Shown here in pieces: positions 15,008 to 23,987 of a stretch of 35,818 nucleotides of DNA. Numbering within the stretch: the stretch's first letter is position 1; every line of letters begins with the position of its first letter. The notes below the pieces were generated by a model that saw nothing but the letters and a program-made list of their open reading frames with translations, searched no databases and was not told the origin of the DNA. Source of the stretch: an uncultured Oscillibacter sp. (GTDB lineage: Bacteria; Bacillota; Clostridia; Oscillospirales; Oscillospiraceae); NCBI GenBank assembly GCA_910578935.1, contig CAJTSM010000024.1:1-35818 (forward strand), in the 5' to 3' direction. A program made the position numbers and the translations under genes.

Positions 15008-17359
15008 ATGGTTCAAAACATCGTGTTAACGGCTGCGCTCCAGGAAAAGCTCAAGACGGCATGGGCACAGCGGCAGGTCATCCTGTTCAGCGCCCCCTGC
15101 GGCTGCGGCAAGAGCGCCGCGGCCTCCGTCCTGCTGGAGTCCTGCGCCGTCTGCCGGTGGGACGCCCTGTCCGAACCGCTGGAGCCGCTGGAGCCGGACC
15201 CCACCTGCGACGCGGTGCTGCTGGACAATCTGCAAAACCTCAAAAGCCCCGACGCCCAGCAGACCCTTTGCGCCCGGATCCTGGAGCGGCCTGAAACCCA
15301 TTTCGTCCTTTTGAGCCGCGGGCCCGTCCCCGGCTGGCTGACGCCCTTCCGCTATGAGCGGCGGATGCAGGTCTTTGAAACCCAGGACCTGCTGCTGGAT
15401 CAGGAGGCGTCGGAAAAGCTGCTGGCCCTCTCCGGCGTCTCCCCCTCTCCGGCGGAGCTGGCCGCGATCCGGAAAAACTGCGAGGGCTATCCCCTGGCCT
15501 TCGGCATCCTCTGCCACCAGATGCGGGGCGGCAGGCCCTATGACGAAACCGTGGACGCGGATGTGCGGCGGGAGCTGTTCACCCACTTCCAGACGGCGGT
15601 GTACCGCCGCTTTGAGCCTATGACCCGCCGCCTGCTGCTGGACCTGGCCCCCTTCGAGCCCTTTGACGTGGAGTTCGCCCGGATCCTCTCCGGCAACAGC
15701 CGCGCCGGGGAGTTGCTGGGGGAGCTGCAGCAGGACACCTCCATGTTCTTCTATGACGATCTCCACCGCTGCCGGTTCCATCCGGTGTTCCGGCAATACC
15801 TCCTCTGGCAGCAGGAACGGGAGTACAGCGCCGAGGAACAAAAGCGCCTCTATGGCCGGGCCGCCCTCTACTATGAGCTGCACGACGATTACAAAAGCGC
15901 CCTGGACTGCTGCGCCCGCAGCGGAGAGCACCAGAAGGTGTCCGAGCTGCTGGTCAAAAACAGCCGGCTTCACCCGGGCCTTGCCCACTATGACGAGATG
16001 GAGGACTACTACCGCGCCCTGCCCAGGGAGCAAATCCTGTCCTCACCCCCGCTGATGGCGGGGATGAGCATGCTGTGCGCCATCTGCATGGAGTACGACG
16101 ACTCGGAGGGCTGGTACCGGGAGCTGGAGCGCTTCGCCGGGACGCTGAAGCGGTCCGACGCCGACTACAAATCCGTCCGGGGCTGGCTGGCGTGGCTGGA
16201 CATCGCCCTGCCCCAGCGGAACGTGGGGGACATCCTGACTAAGCTCCCCCGGGTGGCGGGCCTGCTGGCCAGCCGGGAGATCACCATACCGGAGTTTTCC
16301 GTCACCAGCCGCCTGCCCAGCATCATGAACGGGGGCAAGGACTTCTGCGCGTGGAGCAAACGGGACGACGAGATTTACCGCAAGTACCGCGTCCCGGTGA
16401 GCCTCCTGCTGGGGCGGGACGGCGTGGCCCTGCCGGAGTGCGCCATCGCGGAGAGCAAGTTTGAAAAGGGCCAGGACGTCTCCGGGCGGGTGCTGGACCT
16501 GATGGCCCGCCAAGGCGACATTCAGAAGAAGGGAACGCCGGATATCGAGTTTGCCCTCATCGGCCTGCTGGTCCGCCTGAGGATCGACCAGGGCGAGGCG
16601 GACCACGCCCGGGAACACCTGGAGGCCCTGCGGGAGCGGTTCCGGCGGCCCGAGGGCCAGCGCTTCCTCCCGAACCTGGACGCGCTGCTGTGCCGGGTGG
16701 CCATGTACGAGGGTGACGAGGAGGCGGTGGACCGCTGGTACAGGGAGAAGGCCCCCAGGGACCTTTTGAAGCTGCGGGTCATGCTGCGCTACCAGTACCT
16801 GACCCGGGCCATGGTGGAAATCGCCTACGGAGATTACCAGGAGGCCCTGCTGGTCCTGGCCCCCCTGCGGCCCTACTTCACGGCCTGCCGCCGGGTAATG
16901 GACCTGATCTGCCTGGACCTGCTGACGGCCATCTGCCGCTTCCGGGCCGGGGACGGGGATTGGAAAACGCCCCTCCACGGCGCGCTGGACGTCTGCCTGG
17001 ACCACGCCTTCATCCGGCCCGTGTCCCAATACGGCGCGGCCGTCCTGCCCCTGCTGGAAAAGGGCGGCTGGACGGGGGACGGTCCCTTTCTGGACCGGCT
17101 GACCGCCGCCGCCCGGAAGCAGGCGGCCCAGTACCCGGACTTCCTCCGCTGCCGGGGGGAGCTGGCCGAGCCGCTGCTGCCCGCGGAGCTGAACGTGCTG
17201 CGGCTGCTGTGCCACCACAAGAGCAACGCCGAGATCGGGGAAATCCTGGGCATCAAGCTGCCCACGGTGAAGACCCACGTGGGCAGCATCCTGCGGAAGC
17301 TGGGCGTGAAAAACCGGGGCGCGGTGAAGGACGCCGCCCTGAAACTGCATTTGATTTAG
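15008..17359 (+). CDS. MalT-like LuxR-family regulator (STAND ATPase with C-terminal HTH)
   Basis: A 783-residue regulator. Near the N-terminus lies a P-loop, SAPCGCGKSAAAS (residues 28-40), and a Walker B-like AVLLDNLQNL. The middle is a long alpha-helical, TPR-like region (LYGRAALYYELHDDYKSALD and similar pairs) as in MalT-type signal-sensing ATPases. The C-terminus is a LuxR HTH (LLPAELNVLRLLCHHKSNAE, then GIKLPTVKTHVGSILRKLGV). Such proteins activate promoters once a ligand and ATP drive oligomerisation. The ATG follows GGGGAGG; a GTG-like extension upstream has no ribosome binding site. Its stop overlaps the ribosome binding site of the SLH gene 11 nt downstream, so the two are cotranscribed. 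The ligand is unknown. Confidence 0.9.
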   Translation: MVQNIVLTAALQEKLKTAWAQRQVILFSAPCGCGKSAAASVLLESCAVCRWDALSEPLEPLEPDPTCDAVLLDNLQNLKSPDAQQTLCARILERPETHFVLLSRGPVPGWLTPFRYERRMQVFETQDLLLDQEASEKLLALSGVSPSPAELAAIRKNCEGYPLAFGILCHQMRGGRPYDETVDADVRRELFTHFQTAVYRRFEPMTRRLLLDLAPFEPFDVEFARILSGNSRAGELLGELQQDTSMFFYDDLHRCRFHPVFRQYLLWQQEREYSAEEQKRLYGRAALYYELHDDYKSALDCCARSGEHQKVSELLVKNSRLHPGLAHYDEMEDYYRALPREQILSSPPLMAGMSMLCAICMEYDDSEGWYRELERFAGTLKRSDADYKSVRGWLAWLDIALPQRNVGDILTKLPRVAGLLASREITIPEFSVTSRLPSIMNGGKDFCAWSKRDDEIYRKYRVPVSLLLGRDGVALPECAIAESKFEKGQDVSGRVLDLMARQGDIQKKGTPDIEFALIGLLVRLRIDQGEADHAREHLEALRERFRRPEGQRFLPNLDALLCRVAMYEGDEEAVDRWYREKAPRDLLKLRVMLRYQYLTRAMVEIAYGDYQEALLVLAPLRPYFTACRRVMDLICLDLLTAICRFRAGDGDWKTPLHGALDVCLDHAFIRPVSQYGAAVLPLLEKGGWTGDGPFLDRLTAAARKQAAQYPDFLRCRGELAEPLLPAELNVLRLLCHHKSNAEIGEILGIKLPTVKTHVGSILRKLGVKNRGAVKDAALKLHLI

Positions 17360-17370
17360 GAGGCCATGAA

Positions 17371-20300
17371 ATGAAACGAAATTGGTTCTGCATCCTCGCC
17401 GCCCTGGCTCTGTGTTTGGTGCTCCTGCCGGGGACCGCCCTGGCGGCGGAGTGCCAGGTTACGATTACGGACTTGAGGAACAATGCAGTCACCCTGGAGG
17501 CCGGGAAAAAATATGTGCCGGTGCGCGAAAACGGCAGCGGCGTGAAGGCGGCGGCGGATACGGACACGCCGGAGGAATATCTGACCTACGCCGACGGCGT
17601 GCTGACTGTCTATGGCACAGATGGCGTGACAATAAACGGCTCGATGGCCGTCACGTCTGACCTGACCATCCGGTGCGGAGAGGATGGAACGGGGGAACTG
17701 ATTCTGCTGGATTCCCAAGCAACAGGCGCCGCTCTCTCTCTGGCGGGGCATACCCTCACCCTGGACCCGGGTACAAGCCTTTCTCTTGTAAATGTTATGA
17801 CAGATTATGCCGTTGACAGCGGCACAATTCGATACTCCGAAGAGCGAGGCAATATTCGGATTGAGAGCTTGGTAGCTGTGGTAGCTGTGGCACAGGAAAA
17901 CCTGACGGTAGAAAACGCTGCGGAGGTCTACATCGTCGGAAATACTCAATCCGGCCCCCTTCTTCCAAGCCTGACGGTGAAAAACTGCGGCGATGTGACG
18001 CTTGATCAGTGGAACTCGGAGAACTCCACCATCATGGACACGGACAAGATTACGTCTGACGGCCCGATTCGTATTGGACACTTTAGCGACCGCCAAAAGC
18101 CCGTGTTCATCCCCACCGCCCCCGGAAAGCCCGGCGGGACCATCTGGGCTTACGGCGGGGAAGCCCCCACAGACGACTCCCATTTTCTGGACAATATTTC
18201 CGTCCCAACCTTCTGGGCAGTCGGGACCGGCGGTGAGATGTACTACGAGCCCCCGGCGGCGGCGGGAGGCACCGCCAAAATGACGCTGAAAAACGCCGAG
18301 TGTTCCGCAATCAACCATAAGGGGGATCTCCTGCTGGAGCTGGTGGGTGAGAACAAGATCCCGGACTTCCGCTTACTCGAAAACAAAGTTACGCTGACCG
18401 GGAACGGCAGCCTTGAGGCGAAAATTTACGCGAAGGAGTTTGAGAAAAACGACTCGGTCAGCCTGACCGCCACGGTGACCGTAGATCTGTCGACAGATAT
18501 AGACCACCCCGTGCAGCATTCTTTCATTTATGGGAAGCAGATATTAGGCGATTATTACTTGGGTCGTTTTTGGGTTGCCAGCACCAACACTCTGACGGTT
18601 GCTTCCGGCGCGGAGCTGACGATTACTGAAACTGGAAGTAAGGTGTGGATCACGGAGCCCGAAGGCCTAACGATTGAGGACGGCGGAACCATCGTCAACA
18701 ACGGTGAGATCATATTGGCGGACGGAGCCGTCGCCGCGGAAAATATCCCGGCATACATCAGGAGCCTGGGCCTCACCGGCACCGGCAAGGTGACGGTGAA
18801 AGAGACGGACACAAATGGCATTCCCGCAGCTACCCCGAGCGCAACCTACTCCAACACCGGCAAGCGGCTGCTGGAACCGGCGGGGGAGCTGGACTTGACC
18901 GCCGGGACCGCAGAGAACGCGGCCCAGGGCTACTCCTGGAACGCGGACACGAAGACCCTGACCCTCCAGGAGGGCTTCAACGCGACGAAGGTGATTCTCC
19001 CCGACGACACGGTAACCGTTGTGACGCAGGGGGAGAGCACGATTCAAGAGCTGGCCGTCAATGGCGGCAACCCGCAGAAGACGGCGCTGACCCTCTCCGG
19101 GGCGGGGCCGCTGAAAATAGAAGAGCAGGTCAACGTCAGCGGAGGAAACAACAACAGCCTCACCGTGGCGGCAGGCGCTGTGGTGGAGGTCCGGGGCGGC
19201 GTCTCCGTCTGCGGCGACGGAGGAGTGGACGGAGCCGTCACCATCAACGGGACGCTGACCGTGCAAGGCGGCGCGATGGGCCCCGCGCTGACCTGCGGCA
19301 GGGCCGTCGTGGGCGGCGGCGGCGTGCTGAACGTCTACGGAGAACACGGCGGCGTCTCGGCCAACGGTATGAGCGGCGGCGTCTTCGCGGGCGCGTTCAC
19401 CCTCCTGGAAAACGGCGTTTTGAACGCGAACTGCAAGGAATTCGTCATTGCCGTGCACTCCGGAAACGCTGCCGGCTTCAATCCGCCTGTCCGGCCGGAC
19501 GCGGTGATCAGTATCCCGGCGGGCTATATCCCCCAGGGCCACGACCCGATGCTGTCCGGGGACGGGCAGTCCGTCCTCATCGTGGCCGACGGACCGTTTA
19601 CCATCAGCCGGCACAACGTGCCCACGCCGCCAAAGCCCAGCCACACCCACAAATGGGCGGAGGACTGGACCTCCAGCGAGACTCACCACTGGCATGAGTG
19701 CACCGCCTCCGGGTGCAAAGTCACGGAGGACAGCCAAAAGAACGGCTATGGGGAACATGTCTATGACGACGACCGGGACACAAACTGCAATGTCTGCGGC
19801 TATACGCGGACAGTGGAGCCAGAGAGGCCCTCAGAGCCCTCCGGGTCCGGCGGTGGTGGAAGCAGCCGGAGGACCAGGCCCATCTACTCCGTCACGGTGG
19901 AAAAATCGGAGCATGGCACGGTGACTACCGACCACACCCAGGCCGAACGCGGCGTCACCGTCACCCTGACGGCGGCCCCGGACAGCGGCTATGCGCTGGA
20001 GGATCTCACGGTCACTGACAGCCAGGGCGGCGCGGTCAAACTCACCGGCAAGGGCGGCGGCAAATACGCCTTCACCATGCCGGAGCGGTCCGTGACGGTC
20101 CGAGCGTCCTTCCGGGTCTTGGACTGTGACGGCGGGACCGGCTGTCCCTCCCAGGCGTTTTCCGACCTGGACACCGGCAAATGGTATCACGATGCCACGG
20201 ACTTCGTCCTGGAGCGGGGCCTGATGAACGGCTACGGCGACGGGACCTTCCGTCCGGGCGGAGTCCTGACCCGGGCCCAGGTCGCCCAGATCCTCTACAA

Positions 20301-20676
20301 TCAGGCGGGCAGGCCCGCCGCGGCGGGCGGCGGCTTTTCCGACGTGGCCCCCGGCGCGTGGTGCGCCCCGGCGGTGGCCTGGGCGGCGGAGCGGGGCATC
20401 GTCAGCGGCTATGCCGGCGGGACCTTCCGCCCCGACGGCGGCATCACCCGGGAGCAGCTGGCCGTGATGCTCTGGCGCTACGCCGGGAGCCCCGCCGCCG
20501 GAGAACTGGATTTCACCGACGCGGGCCAGGCGGGAGACTACGCCCGGGAGGCCCTGGGCTGGGCCGTGGAGAACGGCGTGCTCAGCGGCAGAGGCGACGG
20601 CATTCTGGACCCCAAGGGCCCGGCAACCCGGGCGCAGGCCGCGCAGACGCTTAAAAATTTCCTGAAAGACAAATAA
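17371..20676 (+). CDS. SLH-anchored surface protein
   Basis: A 1101-residue secreted protein. The signal peptide (KRNWFCILAALALCLVLLPG, cleavage near ALAAE) is followed by about 750 residues of beta-rich repeats (GTSLSLVN..., LTIEDGGTIVNNGEIIL, VTINGTLTVQGG), like pectate-lyase-type or carbohydrate-binding beta-helix folds. Next is a His/Cys segment (HTHKWAEDWTSSETHHWHEC, CNVCGYTR) that may bind zinc. A divergent B-repeat ends GGGKYAFTMPERSVTVRASF. Three SLH domains close the protein (FSDLDTGKWYHDATDFVLE; FSDVAPGAWCAPAVAWAAE; FTDAGQAGDYAREALGWAVE). The last 250 residues are close relatives of the end of the first SLH protein. The ATG has GGAGG 7 nt upstream. Expected location is the cell wall; likely adhesion or glycan binding. 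Confidence 0.88.
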   Translation: MKRNWFCILAALALCLVLLPGTALAAECQVTITDLRNNAVTLEAGKKYVPVRENGSGVKAAADTDTPEEYLTYADGVLTVYGTDGVTINGSMAVTSDLTIRCGEDGTGELILLDSQATGAALSLAGHTLTLDPGTSLSLVNVMTDYAVDSGTIRYSEERGNIRIESLVAVVAVAQENLTVENAAEVYIVGNTQSGPLLPSLTVKNCGDVTLDQWNSENSTIMDTDKITSDGPIRIGHFSDRQKPVFIPTAPGKPGGTIWAYGGEAPTDDSHFLDNISVPTFWAVGTGGEMYYEPPAAAGGTAKMTLKNAECSAINHKGDLLLELVGENKIPDFRLLENKVTLTGNGSLEAKIYAKEFEKNDSVSLTATVTVDLSTDIDHPVQHSFIYGKQILGDYYLGRFWVASTNTLTVASGAELTITETGSKVWITEPEGLTIEDGGTIVNNGEIILADGAVAAENIPAYIRSLGLTGTGKVTVKETDTNGIPAATPSATYSNTGKRLLEPAGELDLTAGTAENAAQGYSWNADTKTLTLQEGFNATKVILPDDTVTVVTQGESTIQELAVNGGNPQKTALTLSGAGPLKIEEQVNVSGGNNNSLTVAAGAVVEVRGGVSVCGDGGVDGAVTINGTLTVQGGAMGPALTCGRAVVGGGGVLNVYGEHGGVSANGMSGGVFAGAFTLLENGVLNANCKEFVIAVHSGNAAGFNPPVRPDAVISIPAGYIPQGHDPMLSGDGQSVLIVADGPFTISRHNVPTPPKPSHTHKWAEDWTSSETHHWHECTASGCKVTEDSQKNGYGEHVYDDDRDTNCNVCGYTRTVEPERPSEPSGSGGGGSSRRTRPIYSVTVEKSEHGTVTTDHTQAERGVTVTLTAAPDSGYALEDLTVTDSQGGAVKLTGKGGGKYAFTMPERSVTVRASFRVLDCDGGTGCPSQAFSDLDTGKWYHDATDFVLERGLMNGYGDGTFRPGGVLTRAQVAQILYNQAGRPAAAGGGFSDVAPGAWCAPAVAWAAERGIVSGYAGGTFRPDGGITREQLAVMLWRYAGSPAAGELDFTDAGQAGDYAREALGWAVENGVLSGRGDGILDPKGPATRAQAAQTLKNFLKDK

Positions 20677-20686
20677 ATCAATCTGT

Positions 20687-20719
20687 CAAAAGCGGGACGG
20701 TTTTGCCGTCCCGCTCTTT
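20687..20719 (+). terminator. Rho-independent terminator of the LuxR-SLH unit
   Basis: AGCGGGACGG (20691-20700) and CCGTCCCGCT (20706-20715) form a perfect 10-bp stem with loop TTTTG, preceded by AAAA and followed by CTTT. It lies 14 nt after the stop codon. Confidence 0.85.
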
Positions 20720-21120
20720 AAATTCACTCCGCGGATGCTATCAATGTTTATCAAACATTGCACAGCGCTTGCCTAAGTACGGGGCAGGTTTTCGGGCTCG
20801 AAAATTTTTCTGACCACATAAACAGCCGCGGACAGATATGAAACACGCGGAAATACTGTTTTCAAAGAACGCCGGAACGTAAATAGGACAAATGGAAAGC
20901 AGCTATAAGTTATCGAAAGCTGTTTCAAAATCCGCGCAGGCTTCCCTGTTTATAGCGATGCAAATCTTGAATTAGAGACTCTCTTTTCTCTGCGCTATTG
21001 CTGAGTAAAATAAATGCAGCGTCCCAATCTCTCTTTTTTGTGCAAATATTGAGAGGAAAAATTTTTTCAAATGCCTTATAATAAATAGCAGTAAATCATA
21101 TTGACAACGGAGGTATCTCA
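20720..21120. other. Intergenic stretch upstream of the AraC-type gene
   Basis: No gene seen. It contains a perfect dyad CAATGTTT-ATC-AAACATTG (20742-20760) and a TATAAT at 21077-21082, about 38 nt before the AraC-type start codon. The best -35 match, TTGAGA at 21049-21054, is 22 bp away, too far for an ordinary promoter. That spacing would need an activator or the -35 is elsewhere. Confidence 0.4.
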
Positions 21121-21972
21121 ATGGAATGGGTTGAAAGGCTGAACCAGAGCATCCTTTATATTGAAGAACATTTAACCAGCGAGATTGATTATGAACGGCT
21201 TGGGCAGATCGCTTGTTGCTCCGCCTATCACTACCAAAGGATGTTCACCTATATGGCGGGTGTTACTCTGGCGGAATATATCCGAAGAAGAAAGATGTCA
21301 TTGGCGGCTGTGGACTTACAAGACAACCATAAAAAAATCATTGATATCGCTGAAAAATATGGCTACAGTTCGCCAACTGCCTTTAATAGAGCTTTCCAAA
21401 GTATCCATGGCGTCGTTCCTTCAGCAGTAAAAAGTGAAGGAGTACCTGTAAAATCCTTTCCTCCCATTACATTTATGATGGCCGTTAAAGGAGCTGACGC
21501 ACTAAATTATCGAATTGAAACCAAAGATGCGTTTCGGATCATTGGAAGATCTGCTCCGCTGCACAAAGAGGTTGAGCAAAACTTTATGGTGGTTCCTCAA
21601 TTGTGGCAAGACGCGGCTATGAATGGAACAATTCAGAAATTAGCCGGTATGATGGATGCCCCTCCCATGGGTTTATTAGGCGTAAGTGCGTGTAATGATG
21701 ATGAAGCGTGGAAATACTTTATTGCCGTGTCCAGCACAAAAAATAGCGGTGAATTTGAGGAATACACTGTGCCTGCATCCACTTGGGCAATCTTTCCTGG
21801 TTCCGGCACAAGCCACTCAATTCAAAAACTGGAACAACGCATTATTACAGAATGGCTGCCCACTTCTGGATATGAGTATGCGGATGCACCGGATCTTGAG
21901 GTTTACCTAAATTCAGATCCCCAAAATGCGCAGTATGAGGTATGGATTCCTGTAAGGAAAAGGCAATCGTAG
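21121..21972 (+). CDS. AraC-family regulator with GyrI-like effector-binding domain
   Basis: A 283-residue protein. The first 100 residues are an AraC DNA-binding domain with two helix-turn-helix motifs (YERLGQIACCSAYHYQRMFT and IIDIAEKYGYSSPTAFNRAF). Residues about 120-280 form a GyrI-like/AraC effector-binding domain (FRIIGRSAPLHKEVEQN..., WAIFPGSG, IITEWLPTSGYEYADAPDLE, YEVWIPV). Rob/BmrR-like proteins of this build sense small hydrophobic molecules and control efflux or stress genes. The ATG follows GGAGG. The next gene starts 11 nt after its stop and is probably in the same transcript. Confidence 0.92.
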   Translation: MEWVERLNQSILYIEEHLTSEIDYERLGQIACCSAYHYQRMFTYMAGVTLAEYIRRRKMSLAAVDLQDNHKKIIDIAEKYGYSSPTAFNRAFQSIHGVVPSAVKSEGVPVKSFPPITFMMAVKGADALNYRIETKDAFRIIGRSAPLHKEVEQNFMVVPQLWQDAAMNGTIQKLAGMMDAPPMGLLGVSACNDDEAWKYFIAVSSTKNSGEFEEYTVPASTWAIFPGSGTSHSIQKLEQRIITEWLPTSGYEYADAPDLEVYLNSDPQNAQYEVWIPVRKRQS

Positions 21973-21983
21973 AAGAGGAGCAT

Positions 21984-22376
21984 ATGGAAGAAAAATTTAA
22001 TTTGTTCATGGGGACAGTTGACGTTTGCTTCCGTGATTTTGTAGGTCAAATCAATGACTGCTTAATCCAGCGGGGATGTAACTGTGAAATTAAGACTGCA
22101 AAAAGCGGTTATACAGTATCTTATACTCTGGGCAAAACAAAAAGGACTTTAGCGACTTTTGTTTCCCGGAAAACAGGAATGAAACTCCGAATTTATCCCG
22201 AGCACATACACGAATATCAAGACTTTCTTAACGGTCTTCCAGAAAAGATGAAGGCGGACATTAAAAAAGCATCTGTTTGTAAACGACTGATCGATCCTGA
22301 AGACTGCAATCCAAAGTGTGTTATGGGATATACGTTTGAACTGGACGGCGAACAATATCGGAAATGCCGGCCTTGA
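21984..22376 (+). CDS. Small protein downstream of the AraC-type regulator, C-terminus frameshifted
   Basis: I do not know its function. The 130-residue product starts at ATG behind GAGGAG. It has an alpha/beta N-terminal half (VGQINDCLIQRGCNCEIKTA, SGYTVSYTLGKTKRTLATF) and a cysteine-rich end: CKRLIDPEDCNPKCVMGYTF and then YRKCR. After that it stops. In another frame the sequence continues SVENNPYIKLFLKHELNYG to a TAA at 22439-22441. That reads like the missing C-terminal helix, so a small indel near 22365-22376 probably truncates the protein. The four cysteines could bind a metal. It is likely cotranscribed with the AraC-type gene. Confidence 0.7.
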   Translation: MEEKFNLFMGTVDVCFRDFVGQINDCLIQRGCNCEIKTAKSGYTVSYTLGKTKRTLATFVSRKTGMKLRIYPEHIHEYQDFLNGLPEKMKADIKKASVCKRLIDPEDCNPKCVMGYTFELDGEQYRKCRP

Positions 22377-22520
22377 GTGTGGAAAATAATCCGTATATTA
22401 AGCTGTTTTTGAAACATGAACTTAACTATGGAAAGACTTAAAGCGGGAAAAATACTGACATAACAGCAGAATACAAACGCATCTGTCAAAACAAAGGGTA
22501 TGCTAAAACCGCCCACTTCT

Positions 22521-22563
22521 GAGGACACGGCAGTATCCGAAAAGTATTGCCGCGTCCTCTTGA
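22521..22563 (+). terminator. Hairpin downstream of the AraC unit
   Basis: GAGGACACGGCAGTAT (22521-22536) pairs with GTATTGCCGCGTCCTC (22544-22559) through a 16-position stem with a G-T pair and one or two imperfections. Only TTG follows, so the T tract is short. Confidence 0.5.
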
Positions 22564-22771
22564 TCCTAACCTCCTCCAACCTGTCAAAAAAGCATAGTAT
22601 TTCCGCCAGGCTGCTCCGGCCGCAAACACAAAACATGTAACGTGCATAAAGAGCTTCGCTGTTTCATGTATCTATACAGAACAGGACACGATTATATCGT
22701 TTCCCTTCATCCGGGCTATTTTCGATGCACTCCGGAAAAAAGTGCGGTTAATCTGAAGAATATAATCAAGC

Positions 22772-22800
22772 GGCGGCTCCCCAAACCAGGGGGAGCCGCC
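22772..22800 (-). terminator. Terminator of the met operon
   Basis: A perfect 11-bp stem (GGCGGCTCCCC with GGGGAGCCGCC) with a 7-nt loop lies just beyond the stop of the aminotransferase gene, the last gene of the operon. The T tract on the minus strand is interrupted (TTGATTATATT). Confidence 0.65.
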
Positions 22801-22808
22801 GTTCCCTT

Positions 22809-23987
22809 TCAGGTACGCCGTCCTTTCATCGGAATTTTATCCCGCAAGTCCTCTAGGCGGTTTAAGGCATCCAACAGAGTTTCATCTTTCTTGGCAAAAT
22901 GGAAACGAATCAAGTGGTTCACCGGCTCCCGAAAAAAGCTGGACCCGGGGACAGCCCCCACGCCCACCTTCTCCGCCAGGTCCTCGCAGAAGCGGAGGTC
23001 ACTGTCATAGCCGAACTCGGACACATCCAGCAGGACGTAATAGGCCCCCTCCGGCGTGGTGTGGCTGAGCTTCAGGTCGTCCAGGCCCTTTAAAAACAGC
23101 TCCCGCTTATGGGTGTATTTCTCCAGCAGGCCGTCGTAGTAGTCCTGGCCGAACTTCAATCCGGGAATGACCGCCTCCTGGAGGGGGGCCGCCGCGCCCA
23201 CGGTGAGGAAGTCGTGAACCTTCTTGATCCGGTCCGTGATCTCCGGCGGGGCGATCGTGTAGCCCAGCCGCCAGCCGGTGATGGAGTAGGTTTTGGATAA
23301 CGATGAGCAGGAGATTGTCCTTTGCCGCATCCCGGGGAGGGTGGCAAAGTAAGTGTGTTTATGAGGCGTGTAGACAATATGCTCATAAACCTCGTCGGTA
23401 ATGACGTAGGCGTCGTATTTTTCCGCCAGGGCGGCGATGGTTTCCAGTTCCTCTCTAGTGAAAACCCGGCCGCAGGGATTGGATGGGTTGCAGAGGATCA
23501 GCGCCTTGGGCTTTTGACGGAAAGCGTCCTCCAGAACCTCCGGATCAAAGTGGAAGTCCGGCGGCGTCAGGGGCACGTAGATCGGCTCCGCGCCGCAGAG
23601 AATGGTGTCCGCCCCATAGTTCTCATAGAAGGGAGAGAAGACGACGACCTTGTCTCCAGGATTCGCCACGGTCATCATGGCAGCCATCATGGCTTCGGTG
23701 CTTCCGCAGGTAACCGTAATCTCCCCGTTGGGGTCTACAGAGTGGCCCATGTAATGGGACTGTTTCTCCGCCAGAGCCTCCCGGAGGTTTTGGGCGCCCC
23801 AAGTAATGGAATACTGGTGAAAGTCCTCCCGGGAAACCTCCGCCAGCCGGTCCAAAATGGCCTGGGGCGGGTCGAAGTCCGGGAAGCCCTGGGAGAGGTT
23901 CACCGCGCCGTATTGGTTGGAAATGCGGGTCATGCGGCGGATCACCGAGTCGGTAAAACCGGCGGTGCGCTCAGACAGGCACTGCAT
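22809..23987 (-). CDS. PLP-dependent aminotransferase, class I/II
   Basis: A 392-residue fold-type I aminotransferase of the KAT/methionine aminotransferase group. It shows GFPDFDPP near the N-terminus, NPSNPCGRVFT (N167), ITDEVYEHIVY (D198, Y201), the PLP lysine in SSLSKTYSITGWRLGY (K232) and the substrate-carboxylate arginine in HLIRFHFAKK. The start ATG gives 8 nt spacing to GGAGG; an ATG six bases upstream would be too close and a TTG further up covers the ribosome binding site itself. It overlaps the end of the FAD-oxidase gene by 17 nt and is last in the metNIQ operon. In that context it probably interconverts methionine (or a related amino acid) and its 2-keto acid. Substrate is inferred. 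Confidence 0.88.
   Translation of the reverse strand: MQCLSERTAGFTDSVIRRMTRISNQYGAVNLSQGFPDFDPPQAILDRLAEVSREDFHQYSITWGAQNLREALAEKQSHYMGHSVDPNGEITVTCGSTEAMMAAMMTVANPGDKVVVFSPFYENYGADTILCGAEPIYVPLTPPDFHFDPEVLEDAFRQKPKALILCNPSNPCGRVFTREELETIAALAEKYDAYVITDEVYEHIVYTPHKHTYFATLPGMRQRTISCSSLSKTYSITGWRLGYTIAPPEITDRIKKVHDFLTVGAAAPLQEAVIPGLKFGQDYYDGLLEKYTHKRELFLKGLDDLKLSHTTPEGAYYVLLDVSEFGYDSDLRFCEDLAEKVGVGAVPGSSFFREPVNHLIRFHFAKKDETLLDALNRLEDLRDKIPMKGRRT

Larger units (their letters stand above)
22442..22808. other. Convergent intergenic stretch
   Basis: The stretch lies between the plus-strand AraC unit and the minus-strand met operon. It contains one terminator for each direction, listed separately, and no gene that I can support. 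Confidence 0.5.

Noticed and set aside
16043..17350. 435-codon minus-strand frame opposite the LuxR-type regulator
   Set aside because: The plus strand carries P-loop and HTH motifs; the minus frame is a codon-bias shadow.
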